A program made the translations under genes and the position numbers. A stretch of DNA of 19,590 nt, taken from assembly GCA_023432655.1 (NCBI GenBank), contig JAEYUK010000339.1, positions 1-19,590 of the forward strand, written 5' to 3'. This document shows, in pieces, positions 1-6,924 of this stretch. The DNA is from Pseudomonadota bacterium (GTDB lineage Bacteria; Bdellovibrionota; Bacteriovoracia; Bacteriovoracales; Bacteriovoracaceae). Each line of letters starts with the position of its first letter. Positions within the stretch are counted from its first letter, which is position 1. Below the pieces are notes generated by a model. It saw nothing but the letters and a program-made list of their open reading frames with translations, ran no database searches and was not told the origin of the DNA.

Positions 1-8
1 GTATTAGG

Positions 9-662
9 TCAACCGAGTTTTCCGTCCACGAGATTGATTTTCCGCGGGGCCAGGGCGGCAAAGTCCACATCGTGAGTTACATAGACGATGGTTGTGCCCT
101 TTTCTTGATTAAATTTTTTAAAGAGATTCATGATAATTTTGCCGTTAACAGAGTCGAGGTTCCCGGTCGGTTCGTCGGCAAAGAGATATTTGGGCTCCAT
201 TATCAGGGCCCGGGCGATGGCCAGGCGTTGCTGCTCACCTCCGGATAATTCACCAGGATAGCGGTGCTCTTTACCCTCAAGTCCTACAGTCTTTATGAGC
301 TCCATAGCTAAAGGCCTTCTTTTTTCAAATTCACCGGCCTTGCGCGCTGGAAGAAGGATGTTTTCAATGGCCGTGAGTTCGGACAATAAATAGTGAAATT
401 GGAAAACGAAACCAATATTCTGATTTCGTAATTGATAGATCTCCTCGGGTCGAAAATCTTTGAGATCTTTTGAGTCGTAAATGACTTCTCCTTCGGTTGG
501 ATGATCCAGGGTCGAAATAATATAGAGGAGGGTACTTTTTCCTGACCCGGACTTACCCACTAGTGAAATAAAATCACCATCTTCGATTTTAAGATTTATC
601 CCTTTAAGGACTGGTACGGGTGTGTTGGGAAAACTTTTAATAATGTTTTTTATTTCAATCAT
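9..662 (-). CDS. ABC exporter ATPase subunit (LolD/MacB/DevA type)
   Basis: Cytoplasmic ATPase of 217 aa that should power the FtsX-type permease encoded just upstream. Seen: Walker [10 protein letters not shown] at residues 36-44, Q-loop Gln88, signature LSGGEQQR at 139-146, Walker B YLFADE at 159-164, then PTGNLD, and H-loop His197. This is the full length for the LolD/MacB family. The ATG overlaps the permease stop as ATGA (659-662), so the two are translationally coupled. The operon order adaptor, permease, ATPase is that of DevBCA exporters. The substrate cannot be read from the sequence. LolD itself is less likely because no LolC/LolE pair is present and an adaptor is. The family call is certain; the subfamily is inferred. 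Confidence 0.95.
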   Translation of the reverse strand: MIEIKNIIKSFPNTPVPVLKGINLKIEDGDFISLVGKSGSGKSTLLYIISTLDHPTEGEVIYDSKDLKDFRPEEIYQLRNQNIGFVFQFHYLLSELTAIENILLPARKAGEFEKRRPLAMELIKTVGLEGKEHRYPGELSGGEQQRLAIARALIMEPKYLFADEPTGNLDSVNGKIIMNLFKKFNQEKGTTIVYVTHDVDFAALAPRKINLVDGKLG

Positions 663-1906
663 TGTCCACCTGAACGGATAATTTCCATAGGTTCGAGCTT
701 ACCGCCAGCTCTTGCCGGAATGATTGATGAAATAATGGACGTCGCAATCGCAATACTAAAAGCTTTAAGGTATATGATGATATCAAAAGAAATAATCATA
801 TAGTTTCCGGGGCCGCTCATTCGTCCAGGAACGACCTCGATGCGGCTCATGATGATACAAATGATGAAGCCAAGTATGAGTCCGATGGTTCCCCCAAGAA
901 ACCCCAACATCATGCCTTGGTTAAAAAACAATCTGACGATATCTTGAGGTGAAAAACCCATTGATCTTAGAATTGCTACATCTCTCCTTTTTTGATTCAC
1001 CAGGATACTCAGAATGTTGTAGATTCCAAAACCTGCCACAAGAATAATGGAGATGGTCATTGAATTTCTAACAATGTCCTGAGTCTTAAAGACAGAGAGC
1101 ACGGCCGCTGAAGATTCTTGCCAGGAGAGGACCTTATCTCTGGTGCTTTTTTTCCATGAACTGGCCTTCTGTTCAGCAAGTTCCGGATCAAAAAGTTTTA
1201 CCGCGATATCAGTGATCTCGCTCGGTGTGCTTCGAAGTTTTTGAGCGTCAGTTAAAGAGATAAACGCCGTCCCTTCGTCGATGGTTTTAATTCCGGTCTC
1301 GAACGTTCCAACAATTTTAAATGTCTGAGGTTCTGCATTGCCGGTCGAAACTAATATTGTTTCCTGGATGCGAGTCCCTAAAAGTTCCATGAGTTTAGTG
1401 CCCATGATGAGGCGATTACCTGAATTCCCCATGTCTTTGAAACTTCCCGACTTCATGTAGTCTTCAATATTCGTGACCTTTAATTGTCTTTCATATTGCG
1501 ATCCAATGATTCTTCCCACTTTGGTAATTTTATTTTGTGTGAAAATAACCTGGGCCACAACTTGAGGAGAGTAGGCGGCAACATCTTTGTCTGCGTCTAA
1601 TTTTTTAAACCAGCCCAGTGGATATTCAATGCGGGTTGAATCTTTTCTGCCTGAAGGAGGGATTTGCCAGAATACATGGGCAGCCTCTGGATAAGAAGCC
1701 ATATCTTCAATGGTGAGGATTTCTTCTCGGGCAGAGATCCGAATGTGGGCTTCATTATTAACTAACTGGTCCAGCATATAAGTCTGGAATCCGAGCATCA
1801 TACCAGAGATCGCCACATAGGCCGCTGACCCGATGGTGATTCCCAGAAGAATCAAAAGGCTTTGTTTTTTTCTCGCCATTAGCTGACGAATACTTAAAAA
1901 CATCAT
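659..1906 (-). CDS. ABC exporter permease, FtsX/MacB/DevC family
   Basis: Inner-membrane permease of 415 aa. Four membrane segments are visible: one near residues 17-37, then a large periplasmic domain (about 41-279, MacB_PCD-like), then segments near 281-303, 331-353 and 377-397. The FtsX core reads NILSILVNQKRRDVAILRSM (297-316), and the end PARAGGKLEPMEIIR is typical of the family. Such permeases work as dimers in mechanotransmission exporters, where ATP hydrolysis drives movement of the periplasmic domain rather than a transmembrane channel. It overlaps its neighbours on both sides by ATGA (1903-1906 and 659-662). Two ATGs stand in tandem at the start (MM), so the true start may be one codon later. 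Substrate unknown. Confidence 0.93.
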   Translation of the reverse strand: MMFLSIRQLMARKKQSLLILLGITIGSAAYVAISGMMLGFQTYMLDQLVNNEAHIRISAREEILTIEDMASYPEAAHVFWQIPPSGRKDSTRIEYPLGWFKKLDADKDVAAYSPQVVAQVIFTQNKITKVGRIIGSQYERQLKVTNIEDYMKSGSFKDMGNSGNRLIMGTKLMELLGTRIQETILVSTGNAEPQTFKIVGTFETGIKTIDEGTAFISLTDAQKLRSTPSEITDIAVKLFDPELAEQKASSWKKSTRDKVLSWQESSAAVLSVFKTQDIVRNSMTISIILVAGFGIYNILSILVNQKRRDVAILRSMGFSPQDIVRLFFNQGMMLGFLGGTIGLILGFIICIIMSRIEVVPGRMSGPGNYMIISFDIIIYLKAFSIAIATSIISSIIPARAGGKLEPMEIIRSGGQ

Positions 1907-2634
1907 GGGATGAGGATCTCATCAGTTGGGAAAAGTTCAGGAGAGAGAATTTCACTCTTCTCTTCATCAGAGATTCCAATCTGCACTTTGATTTTGTGTT
2001 TCTTATTATCTCTTTTAATTACGACATGACCGTTAGCGATGGCCTTGGTTGGAATCAAGGTGACAGCTTGTTTTCTCGCGACATCGAAGGCCACGTCGGC
2101 AGACATGCCAGGAAGGACTCCAGATGGCCACTCATCAAGTATTACTTTCGCTACAAACTGATCGTTTTTAGGATAAATGCTCGAGATTTCCCCAAAGAGT
2201 TTCTTATTACGGAAAAACTCAAATGTAATTTCCGCTTTAACACCCGTTCGCAATCTCATTGCCGCCTGTTGCTCCAGAGAAACTTCCAGGTAGAGGTTTT
2301 GTAAATCAACAAGAGTTAAAATGACCGATTGTGGAAAAAGGTTTTCACTGACAGTGATTGGTATATCCGTGATCTTGCCATCAAAAGGAGCTTTGATGGT
2401 GGTGCCTTGATCGGTAAGAAAAAGAGTTTGTCCCTTTTTAACGTCTTGTCCTTCAGTCACGAAGAACTTCTCCACAGAATTTACGATGGCCGCTTTGGCA
2501 TGGTAGGTGTACTCCGATCTGATAATACCCAGGCCATAAACGGCTTCAACAATATCTCCTTTAATTGGGTTCACTGTTTCTTTCTGACAACCGAGGATAA
2601 GTAAAACGCAGAGTATAGAATAAAGTATTTTCAT
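1903..2634 (-). CDS. Periplasmic adaptor (membrane fusion) lipoprotein of the ABC exporter
   Basis: First gene of the exporter operon, 243 aa. A short signal peptide ends in a lipobox (LILG followed by Cys16), so it is probably lipid-anchored. A biotinyl-lipoyl-like half-motif pair is visible: VEKFFVTEGQDVKKGQTLF (about 54-72) and IKAPFDGKITDI (about 80-91). Beta-barrel and membrane-proximal domains follow, as in HlyD/DevB/MacA adaptors. The lipoyl halves are separated by only a few residues, so the long alpha-helical hairpin that meets TolC in MacA is missing; docking to an outer-membrane channel may therefore be absent or different. The stop overlaps the permease start by ATGA. Function is inferred from fold and neighbours. 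Confidence 0.85.
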   Translation of the reverse strand: MKILYSILCVLLILGCQKETVNPIKGDIVEAVYGLGIIRSEYTYHAKAAIVNSVEKFFVTEGQDVKKGQTLFLTDQGTTIKAPFDGKITDIPITVSENLFPQSVILTLVDLQNLYLEVSLEQQAAMRLRTGVKAEITFEFFRNKKLFGEISSIYPKNDQFVAKVILDEWPSGVLPGMSADVAFDVARKQAVTLIPTKAIANGHVVIKRDNKKHKIKVQIGISDEEKSEILSPELFPTDEILIP

Positions 2635-2670
2635 ACATTAAGTTTAACATTCTGATCTGATGAAGAGATA

Positions 2671-2686
2671 TGGTATATTTTCAGGA
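2671..2686 (+). promoter_or_regulatory. Candidate extended -10 promoter giving a leaderless mRNA
   Basis: TGGTATATT at 2671-2679 is an extended -10 element (TGn plus TATATT). The expected transcription start, about seven bases further on, is the A of the ATG at 2686. No Shine-Dalgarno sequence stands at a usual distance from this ATG, and no convincing -35 box is visible. The 51-base gap also has to serve the divergent exporter operon. Confidence 0.35.
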
Positions 2687-3174
2687 TGATAACTTTTCTT
2701 ATATTTGTCATTTTGACCTCTTTTTTCTCTTATGATCTCTACGTGGATTTAGCAGAAAACTTACCCCTTAAACATCTTTGGCATGAAGTCATAATCTTTA
2801 CTATCTCACTTCTAGGGGCAGTTTGGCAGCTCAGACTATTGTTTAAGAAGGAAAAAGAAATCAAGCTAATTCAAACCGAACTTTTAGCAACTCGAGAATC
2901 CTATCAAGAGTGGCAGGCCAAAAGTAAGAAGTCGGCCAACGAAATACGCAATATGATTGATCAACAATTTTCTGATTGGCACCTCAGTGCCAGCGAAAAG
3001 GATGTGGCGCTCCTTTTAATAAAAGGGCTAACAATGAAAGAAATTGCAGAGCTGAGAAACACTCAAGAAAAAACAGTCCGACAGCAAGCGACTACTGTTT
3101 ATCGTAAGGCCAATCTCTCAGGCCGCCAGGAACTGGCCGCATTCTTCCTTGAGGATATACTTTCAGCACCATAA
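2686..3174 (+). CDS. Membrane-tethered LuxR-type HTH regulator
   Basis: A 162-aa protein with two hydrophobic segments (about residues 2-18 and 34-52), a charged helical linker (53-90, likely coiled coil) and a C-terminal GerE/LuxR helix-turn-helix. The HTH is seen as LSASEKDVALLLIKGLTMKE (100-119) followed by a recognition region with EKTVRQQATTVYRKANLSGR (128-147). There is no receiver or autoinducer domain, so it probably senses something at or in the membrane and binds DNA while tethered. It is divergent from the exporter operon (51-base gap), which makes that operon a natural target, though this is inference. The ATG has no usual Shine-Dalgarno, and there is no other Met before residue 90, so the start rests on the hydrophobic N-terminus. 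Confidence 0.8.
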   Translation: MITFLIFVILTSFFSYDLYVDLAENLPLKHLWHEVIIFTISLLGAVWQLRLLFKKEKEIKLIQTELLATRESYQEWQAKSKKSANEIRNMIDQQFSDWHLSASEKDVALLLIKGLTMKEIAELRNTQEKTVRQQATTVYRKANLSGRQELAAFFLEDILSAP

Positions 3175-3226
3175 ATCACTTTAGGGCATATGCCGGATAG
3201 ATGAAATTGCATTTTTCCTTAAAAAT

Positions 3227-3243
3227 CTTGGTTAACCACCAAG
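3227..3243 (+). repeat. Small inverted repeat overlapping the ribosome binding site of the b561-like gene
   Basis: CTTGGT (3227-3232) and ACCAAG (3238-3243) form a 6-bp stem with a 5-nt loop. The right arm runs into the AAGGGG Shine-Dalgarno (3241-3246) of the gene starting at 3253. It could slightly mask translation initiation, or be a small operator, or be chance. Confidence 0.3.
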
Positions 3244-3252
3244 GGGACTTGC

Positions 3253-3786
3253 ATGAAATATATTCTCTCTCTACTGTTGTTAATTTCTATTAATGCTCAC
3301 GCGCAAATTCAGTTAAATGATTTAGGAATCAATCCTGAAAAAATCGAGGCTACCTCATCTTCTTCCCTATCTCCGTCGGATACTCAAGAACGCAGATGGA
3401 AACTCAAAAATCACGAAATGTGGGGGCTCGCTACTTTTGGTTTAATGACTGCAACGATGTTTACTGGGGGAAGCGCCATGGATTCTAATACCCATATGTA
3501 CCTGGGAATGGCGACCGCGGCTTCCTATTTCACAACAGCTTACCTGGCCTTAAGTGCTCCTAAGCCGATGGGGGTAGTGGATAAAGGAAGAATCAAATGG
3601 CACAAGGGTCTGGCCTGGGTCCATCTGCCACTTATGCTTTTAGTTCCTTACCTTGGTTATAAGTATAAAAAGGATGAGGAGGACGGAGTGAAACATTCTT
3701 CTATAGTAAAAAATCATTCCGCTTTTGCGGGAGTGCTTTATGGATCATTCGCTCTTTCTACGGCCTTAATGGTGATCGAATTTTAG
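3253..3786 (+). CDS. Exported four-helix membrane protein, cytochrome b561-like (putative di-heme)
   Basis: 177 aa. An N-terminal signal peptide ends in AHA|Q (cleavage after residue 17), followed by a Ser-rich linker and four membrane helices (about 54-73, 81-101, 117-137, 155-175). Each helix begins with a histidine: H54, H81, H117 and H155. With the N-terminus outside, H54 and H117 lie on the periplasmic face and H81 and H155 on the cytoplasmic face, which would give two bis-His heme b sites as in cytochrome b561 folds. The loop between helices 3 and 4 is Lys-rich, consistent with a cytoplasmic location. AAGGGG at 3241-3246 is the ribosome binding site. The next gene is YceI-like; in E. 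coli yceJ (a b561) and yceI are neighbours. Heme binding is inferred, and no sequence match was tested. Confidence 0.7.
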   Translation: MKYILSLLLLISINAHAQIQLNDLGINPEKIEATSSSSLSPSDTQERRWKLKNHEMWGLATFGLMTATMFTGGSAMDSNTHMYLGMATAASYFTTAYLALSAPKPMGVVDKGRIKWHKGLAWVHLPLMLLVPYLGYKYKKDEEDGVKHSSIVKNHSAFAGVLYGSFALSTALMVIEF

Positions 3787-3794
3787 GAGAAAAT

Positions 3795-4295
3795 ATGAAA
3801 TATCTTTTATTGGGGCTGACCCTGACTTCATCACTTTTCGCGCAAACTTATGACCTGAAAAAAGGCGAAGCCAATTTCGAAATTAAAGTCATGATGAAAA
3901 AGATCGACAGCCAAAGTACCAAAGTGAAAGGTAAAATAAACTGCTCAGAGACTTGCGAGTACCTGTTGGCGATTCCTCTTAAGTCATTTACGACCCAAGA
4001 TTCTAACCGCGATTTGAATATGTTTACCGCCATTGAAGCCGATAAGTACAAAGTTACAACCGCCAGAGGAACATTCCCTAGAAACATCTTAGATGCTCCT
4101 GAGGGTAAGATCGAAGCTTTGATTGATTTTCACGGCGTAAAAAAACTATACTCAATCCTTTTAAAAGATAAAGCTTCCAAAGCGAGTCTCACCCTCGATC
4201 TCGATGCTCATGGAGTCGAGCGCCCATCTCTTTTTGGTTTGAAAATGGACCGGATGCTTCCTGTAGAGTTTATACTGGAATGGGAAAAGGGCTAG
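3795..4295 (+). CDS. YceI-like periplasmic lipocalin-fold protein
   Basis: 166 aa with a signal peptide (likely cleavage SLFA|Q, after residue 16). It then shows the alternating beta-strand pattern of YceI proteins: ANFEIKVMMKKI near the start, EADKYKVTTARGTF in the middle and IDFHGVKKLYSILL later, ending with an FILEW strand. YceI proteins bind isoprenoid or fatty-acyl ligands in a barrel and often sit beside cytochrome b561 genes. The Shine-Dalgarno AGGAG (3785-3789) overlaps the stop codon of the b561-like gene and the gap is 8 bases, so the two are co-translated. The pair is probably a periplasmic isoprenoid/quinone-type electron-transfer unit, but this rests on family context. Confidence 0.75.
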   Translation: MKYLLLGLTLTSSLFAQTYDLKKGEANFEIKVMMKKIDSQSTKVKGKINCSETCEYLLAIPLKSFTTQDSNRDLNMFTAIEADKYKVTTARGTFPRNILDAPEGKIEALIDFHGVKKLYSILLKDKASKASLTLDLDAHGVERPSLFGLKMDRMLPVEFILEWEKG

Positions 4296-4346
4296 AGTAG
4301 GATCACAAAACGTTTGTTTAGCAAGAGCGATGTGTAATCTTTATAG

Positions 4347-4367
4347 TCGTGCTCCCCCGGGGCACGA
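4347..4367. repeat. GC-rich palindrome in the promoter region of the peptidase-like genes
   Basis: TCGTGC (4347-4352) pairs with GCACGA (4362-4367); extending inward through one G-T pair and two C-G pairs gives a 9-bp stem with a 3-base loop. It is followed by TCTATGTT, a poor U tract, so it is a weak terminator for the yceI-like gene at best. It lies directly upstream of an extended -10 (4372-4380), where an operator would sit. Confidence 0.45.
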
Positions 4368-4371
4368 TCTA

Positions 4372-4380
4372 TGTTAATAT
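4372..4380 (+). promoter_or_regulatory. Candidate extended -10 promoter for the 4409 gene
   Basis: TGTTAATAT matches TGn plus a -10 hexamer (TAATAT). The start of transcription would be near 4387, leaving a 22-base leader that contains the GGGGA ribosome binding site at 4399-4403. There is no -35 box because the palindrome occupies that place. Confidence 0.4.
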
Positions 4381-4408
4381 CGGCCCATTATTACTGATGG
4401 GGATATTA

Positions 4409-4966
4409 ATGAAAAATATTGCTGTTTTTTCGTTCGCTCTTACGATGTCATTAACTGCTTCGGCCGGTGAAAAGTTTGGTGGAATTGATTTGGATCCTTC
4501 AATGCCAAATTCCCAAATTAGAACGATTAAAGACGATTTAAAGTATCTTTACACCAATCCTGTTAAAAGTTTTGATCCACAATTTAAGTCCATGGCCAGT
4601 CTCCCGAAGGTCGATGGGGCCAATATGTATAACTGGGTCTATAACCGGGTTAAGTACATCATTGGGCAGGATTATAAACTTTACGGTCGTAACCTTGTGA
4701 AGAAAACTGGCCACGCTTTTCCCGCAACTCCACTTCCGCCTTCGGTTGTTAACCGAAGTAACCAGTACGCAGGAATTATTATTATGGCGAATATTGGTGC
4801 GGAACTATATCTGACAGGTAAGAGAGATAAAGTTCTTAAAGGGATTAAACTTGATAACAAAACTGTTTTTGCCCCTTCGCCTAGAGTTGGAATTCTTCAA
4901 GTCGGTGAGGGGCTTTTTTTAGAAAGACTCCTGGTCAATAAGGAACCTCACTCAGATGCGAATTAA
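4409..4966 (+). CDS. Secreted hypothetical protein, probably the N-terminal half of a split peptidase-like protein
   Basis: The open frame extends upstream to 4349, but the ATG at 4409 is preferred: GGGGA lies 6 bases upstream and a clean signal peptide (MKNIAVFSFALTMSLTASAG, cleavage near residue 19) begins there. The mature part, about 167 aa, is of mixed alpha/beta character. It contains an AFPATPLPPSVV stretch and ends with the regular-looking segment VGEGLFLERLLVNKEPHSDA before TAA. The next ORF continues in the same frame with no further stop, and its first residues look like a damaged HExxH zinc-peptidase motif. I read this as the front of a once single protein of about 365 codons. No named family was recognised for this half. 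Confidence 0.65.
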   Translation: MKNIAVFSFALTMSLTASAGEKFGGIDLDPSMPNSQIRTIKDDLKYLYTNPVKSFDPQFKSMASLPKVDGANMYNWVYNRVKYIIGQDYKLYGRNLVKKTGHAFPATPLPPSVVNRSNQYAGIIIMANIGAELYLTGKRDKVLKGIKLDNKTVFAPSPRVGILQVGEGLFLERLLVNKEPHSDAN

Positions 4967-4993
4967 ATTAAAAGACTCGGGACTATTTTTCTT

Positions 4994-5503
4994 GTGGCCC
5001 GCCATTCAGACTGTCACTCAGAACATATCGGTTTCATCCATGATGATTGTCCTCCCGGGCACGCGCTGTCGGGATTTGCTGCGTGTGAGGCTTATAGCAA
5101 TGGGTCCTACTCTCTAGAAGCCGTCGCTACAAAGACGATGCTTTTAAATTGTGGCACATGTTCCAATGAAGATAAGACTAAGCTCACGTCGGCCATCGCT
5201 GATGCTTTCAGCAGAGTGGTTTTACGCTCACATCTAAAAACTGAGGCTCAACTTCTGGAAGAAATGACGACTTATAAGAATGTGATTGAATTTTATGTTA
5301 GTTATAATGCCAAAAATCCAACTGAAGCCAGCATTAAAGAGTTAGAACGACTGAGAGCGAAGCTGAAAGAATGCGAAGACCAGTTGAAAGAATTAAAAAC
5401 CCCCGTTGTGGCCAAAGAGTTAGACCCTAAACCCGAAGGACCATTTGAAGAAACATCAGTTGAGAAGTCTTCAAAACTTATGGATGCTTCGCTCGCCAGA
5501 TAA
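4994..5503 (+). CDS. Cys-rich hypothetical protein, probably the C-terminal half of a split HExxH-type peptidase
   Basis: 169 aa from a GTG at 4994, which has no good ribosome binding site and no signal peptide. The same frame is open back to 4967, just after the TAA that ends the previous ORF. The region reads TIFLVARHSDCHSEHIGF. If LV were HE, it would be HEARHSDC, a zinc-metallopeptidase-style motif followed by conserved-looking Cys/His (CPPGH, AACEAY, NCGTC). The Cys pairs suggest an extracytoplasmic protein. A coiled-coil stretch (about residues 113-133) and a Pro/Glu-rich tail follow. It ends in TAA directly abutting the next ATG. Either it is the remnant of a secreted peptidase, or a pseudo-enzyme made by reinitiation or readthrough. 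Confidence 0.5.
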   Translation: MARHSDCHSEHIGFIHDDCPPGHALSGFAACEAYSNGSYSLEAVATKTMLLNCGTCSNEDKTKLTSAIADAFSRVVLRSHLKTEAQLLEEMTTYKNVIEFYVSYNAKNPTEASIKELERLRAKLKECEDQLKELKTPVVAKELDPKPEGPFEETSVEKSSKLMDASLAR

Positions 5504-6037
5504 ATGAAAAAGCTTCTCCTGGCCTTTATTCTTGTGACAGCATCAGCATTCCTCCTCTGGAAGGTGAGCCGTCCCTCGCTGGATGTGATTGAGGAGACAA
5601 AAGTATCAGTTGATGCAAAGAATACTACCGGCAAGGAAGCAGAGTCTCTGGTGGATAATCAAAAATCAATTAGCGTTCCTCATCGTGAGGCTTCTGACTT
5701 TCCGGATAGATTGGATCACTACTTTAAAGCATTACCTACGATGGATGACTTAAAGAACCTGACTGAAGAAGAAGTTCACCACACGCCTGAGATCATTAAG
5801 AATGGAGGAGAACTCATTGGCCGCATTCACGATGAAGCTGAAAATGATCCCGCCAAACGATCCGATGCTATGAATTTCTTTAAACGATGCGCAGAGGATC
5901 ATCAAATTGCTGTTGTCATGAGAGCAGTTTGTTTAAATAAAGTATATAAGCTTATTCCTGTATGGAAGATTCCCGTTCCTCTCTCCGAAGCCAATATTTC
6001 CGATGAAGTTTCAGATTTGGCCTTAAAGCTACCTTAA
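5504..6037 (+). CDS. Small membrane-anchored hypothetical protein
   Basis: 177 aa with an N-terminal signal anchor or signal peptide (MKKLLLAFILVTASAFLLWK). A low-complexity Ser/Lys/Glu linker follows (about 25-65), then a helical domain containing FPDRLDHYFKALPTMDDLKN, an EEVHHTPEIIKNGGELIGRI stretch and two cysteines (in KRCAEDHQ and RAVCLNK). The ATG follows the preceding TAA with no gap, so translation is coupled to the Cys-rich ORF and they likely act together, probably in the envelope. No family was recognised. After it, 6038-6124 is the leader of the dehydrogenase gene. Confidence 0.65.
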   Translation: MKKLLLAFILVTASAFLLWKVSRPSLDVIEETKVSVDAKNTTGKEAESLVDNQKSISVPHREASDFPDRLDHYFKALPTMDDLKNLTEEEVHHTPEIIKNGGELIGRIHDEAENDPAKRSDAMNFFKRCAEDHQIAVVMRAVCLNKVYKLIPVWKIPVPLSEANISDEVSDLALKLP

Positions 6038-6077
6038 AACAAGCCAGAGCAAAATTATTTCGTCTCCATTGAGGGCA

Positions 6078-6107
6078 TGTGACTTGCACTTAAAAATAAA
6101 TGTCACA
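6078..6107. repeat. Inverted repeat TGTGAC / GTCACA upstream of the dehydrogenase gene
   Basis: Perfect 6-base half sites (6078-6083 and 6102-6107) are separated by 18 A/T-rich bases. They sit in the leader just ahead of the AGGAGGA ribosome binding site (6114-6120). It may be a two-half-site operator or a stem-loop. The spacing does not fit a CRP/FNR site, whose half sites are about 6 bases apart. Confidence 0.3.
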
Positions 6108-6124
6108 CGAATCAGGAGGAGACG

Positions 6125-6904
6125 ATGAATATAGAAGGAAAAGTTGCTCTGGTTACCGGAGGAGGTCAGGGGATTGGACGAGGCATAGCTCTACGACTGG
6201 CCAAGGAAGGAGCGAACATCGGTATTGTTGATATGAATGAAGAGAAAATGGTAGCAGTGGCCAAAGAAGTAGAAGCTTTGGGTCGCAAGTCCACTATTTT
6301 TCGGGCCGATGTATCTTCCCGTGATGAAGTGTTTAAGGCCGTAGCTCATGTGGAAGAGAAACTAGGTGGCTTTGATATTATGGTCAATAACGCCGGCATA
6401 GCTCAAGTAAGGCCACTGTTAGAAGTCACTCCTGAAGAACTAGAAAAGATTTACCGGATCAATGTCTTCGGCGTTTTATGGGGCATTCAAGCCGCTGCAA
6501 AAAAATTCATGGAACGAAAGAGTAAAGGAAAAATCATTAGCGCTTGTTCCATCGCAGGCCATGAAGGCTATGCCATGTTAGGGGTGTATTGCTCCACCAA
6601 GTTCGCTGTCCGGGGACTTACCCAGGCAGCGGCGAAAGAGTTTGCGAGCATTGGAATTAATGTGAATGCTTACTGCCCAGGAGTTGTTGGAACAAGTATG
6701 TGGACGGAAATAGACAAACGATTCTCGGAGATCACCGGAGCTAAAATTGGCGAGACGTATGATAAGTACGTGGGAAATATCGCTCTAGGAAGAGCTGAGA
6801 CGCCTGAAGATGTGGCAGCCTTTGTGGCCTATCTTGCTGGTCCGGATTCGGATTATATGACAGGGCAAGCGCCATTAATTGATGGTGGTATGGTTTATCG
6901 ATAA
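6125..6904 (+). CDS. budC: Acetoin reductase / 2,3-butanediol dehydrogenase (SDR family)
   Basis: 259-aa classical short-chain dehydrogenase. Rossmann motif TGGGQGIG at 11-18, acidic Asp36 after beta-2 (points to NAD(H) use), NNAG at 88-91, and the catalytic set Asn113, Ser142, Tyr155, Lys159. The middle and end closely follow the acetoin reductase subfamily as I remember it: NVFGVLWGIQAA, SACSIAGHEGY, VYCSTKFAVRGLTQ, GINVNAYCPGVV, MWTEIDKRFSEITG and PDSDYMTGQAPLIDGGMV. Expected reaction: diacetyl/acetoin to 2,3-butanediol, interconverting with NADH. A very strong ribosome binding site, AGGAGGA, lies 4 bases before the ATG. No acetolactate pathway genes are near, so it may instead use another vicinal diketone or diol. 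Confidence 0.88.
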   Translation: MNIEGKVALVTGGGQGIGRGIALRLAKEGANIGIVDMNEEKMVAVAKEVEALGRKSTIFRADVSSRDEVFKAVAHVEEKLGGFDIMVNNAGIAQVRPLLEVTPEELEKIYRINVFGVLWGIQAAAKKFMERKSKGKIISACSIAGHEGYAMLGVYCSTKFAVRGLTQAAAKEFASIGINVNAYCPGVVGTSMWTEIDKRFSEITGAKIGETYDKYVGNIALGRAETPEDVAAFVAYLAGPDSDYMTGQAPLIDGGMVYR

Positions 6905-6924
6905 CGTTAACAGAGAGGTGTCTT

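Noticed and set aside
1996..2604. Plus-strand open frames of 102 and 91 codons opposite the adaptor gene
   Set aside because: They lie antisense to a clear adaptor protein, have no family features and no ribosome binding site.
4956..5120. Overlapping small open frame starting at the ATG at 4956
   Set aside because: It gives about 54 residues, stops inside the Cys-rich ORF and does not resemble a protein; the same-frame continuation is the better reading.
6078..6107. CRP/FNR binding site
   Set aside because: Those sites have TGTGA/TCACA half sites about 6 bases apart; here 18 bases lie between the arms.
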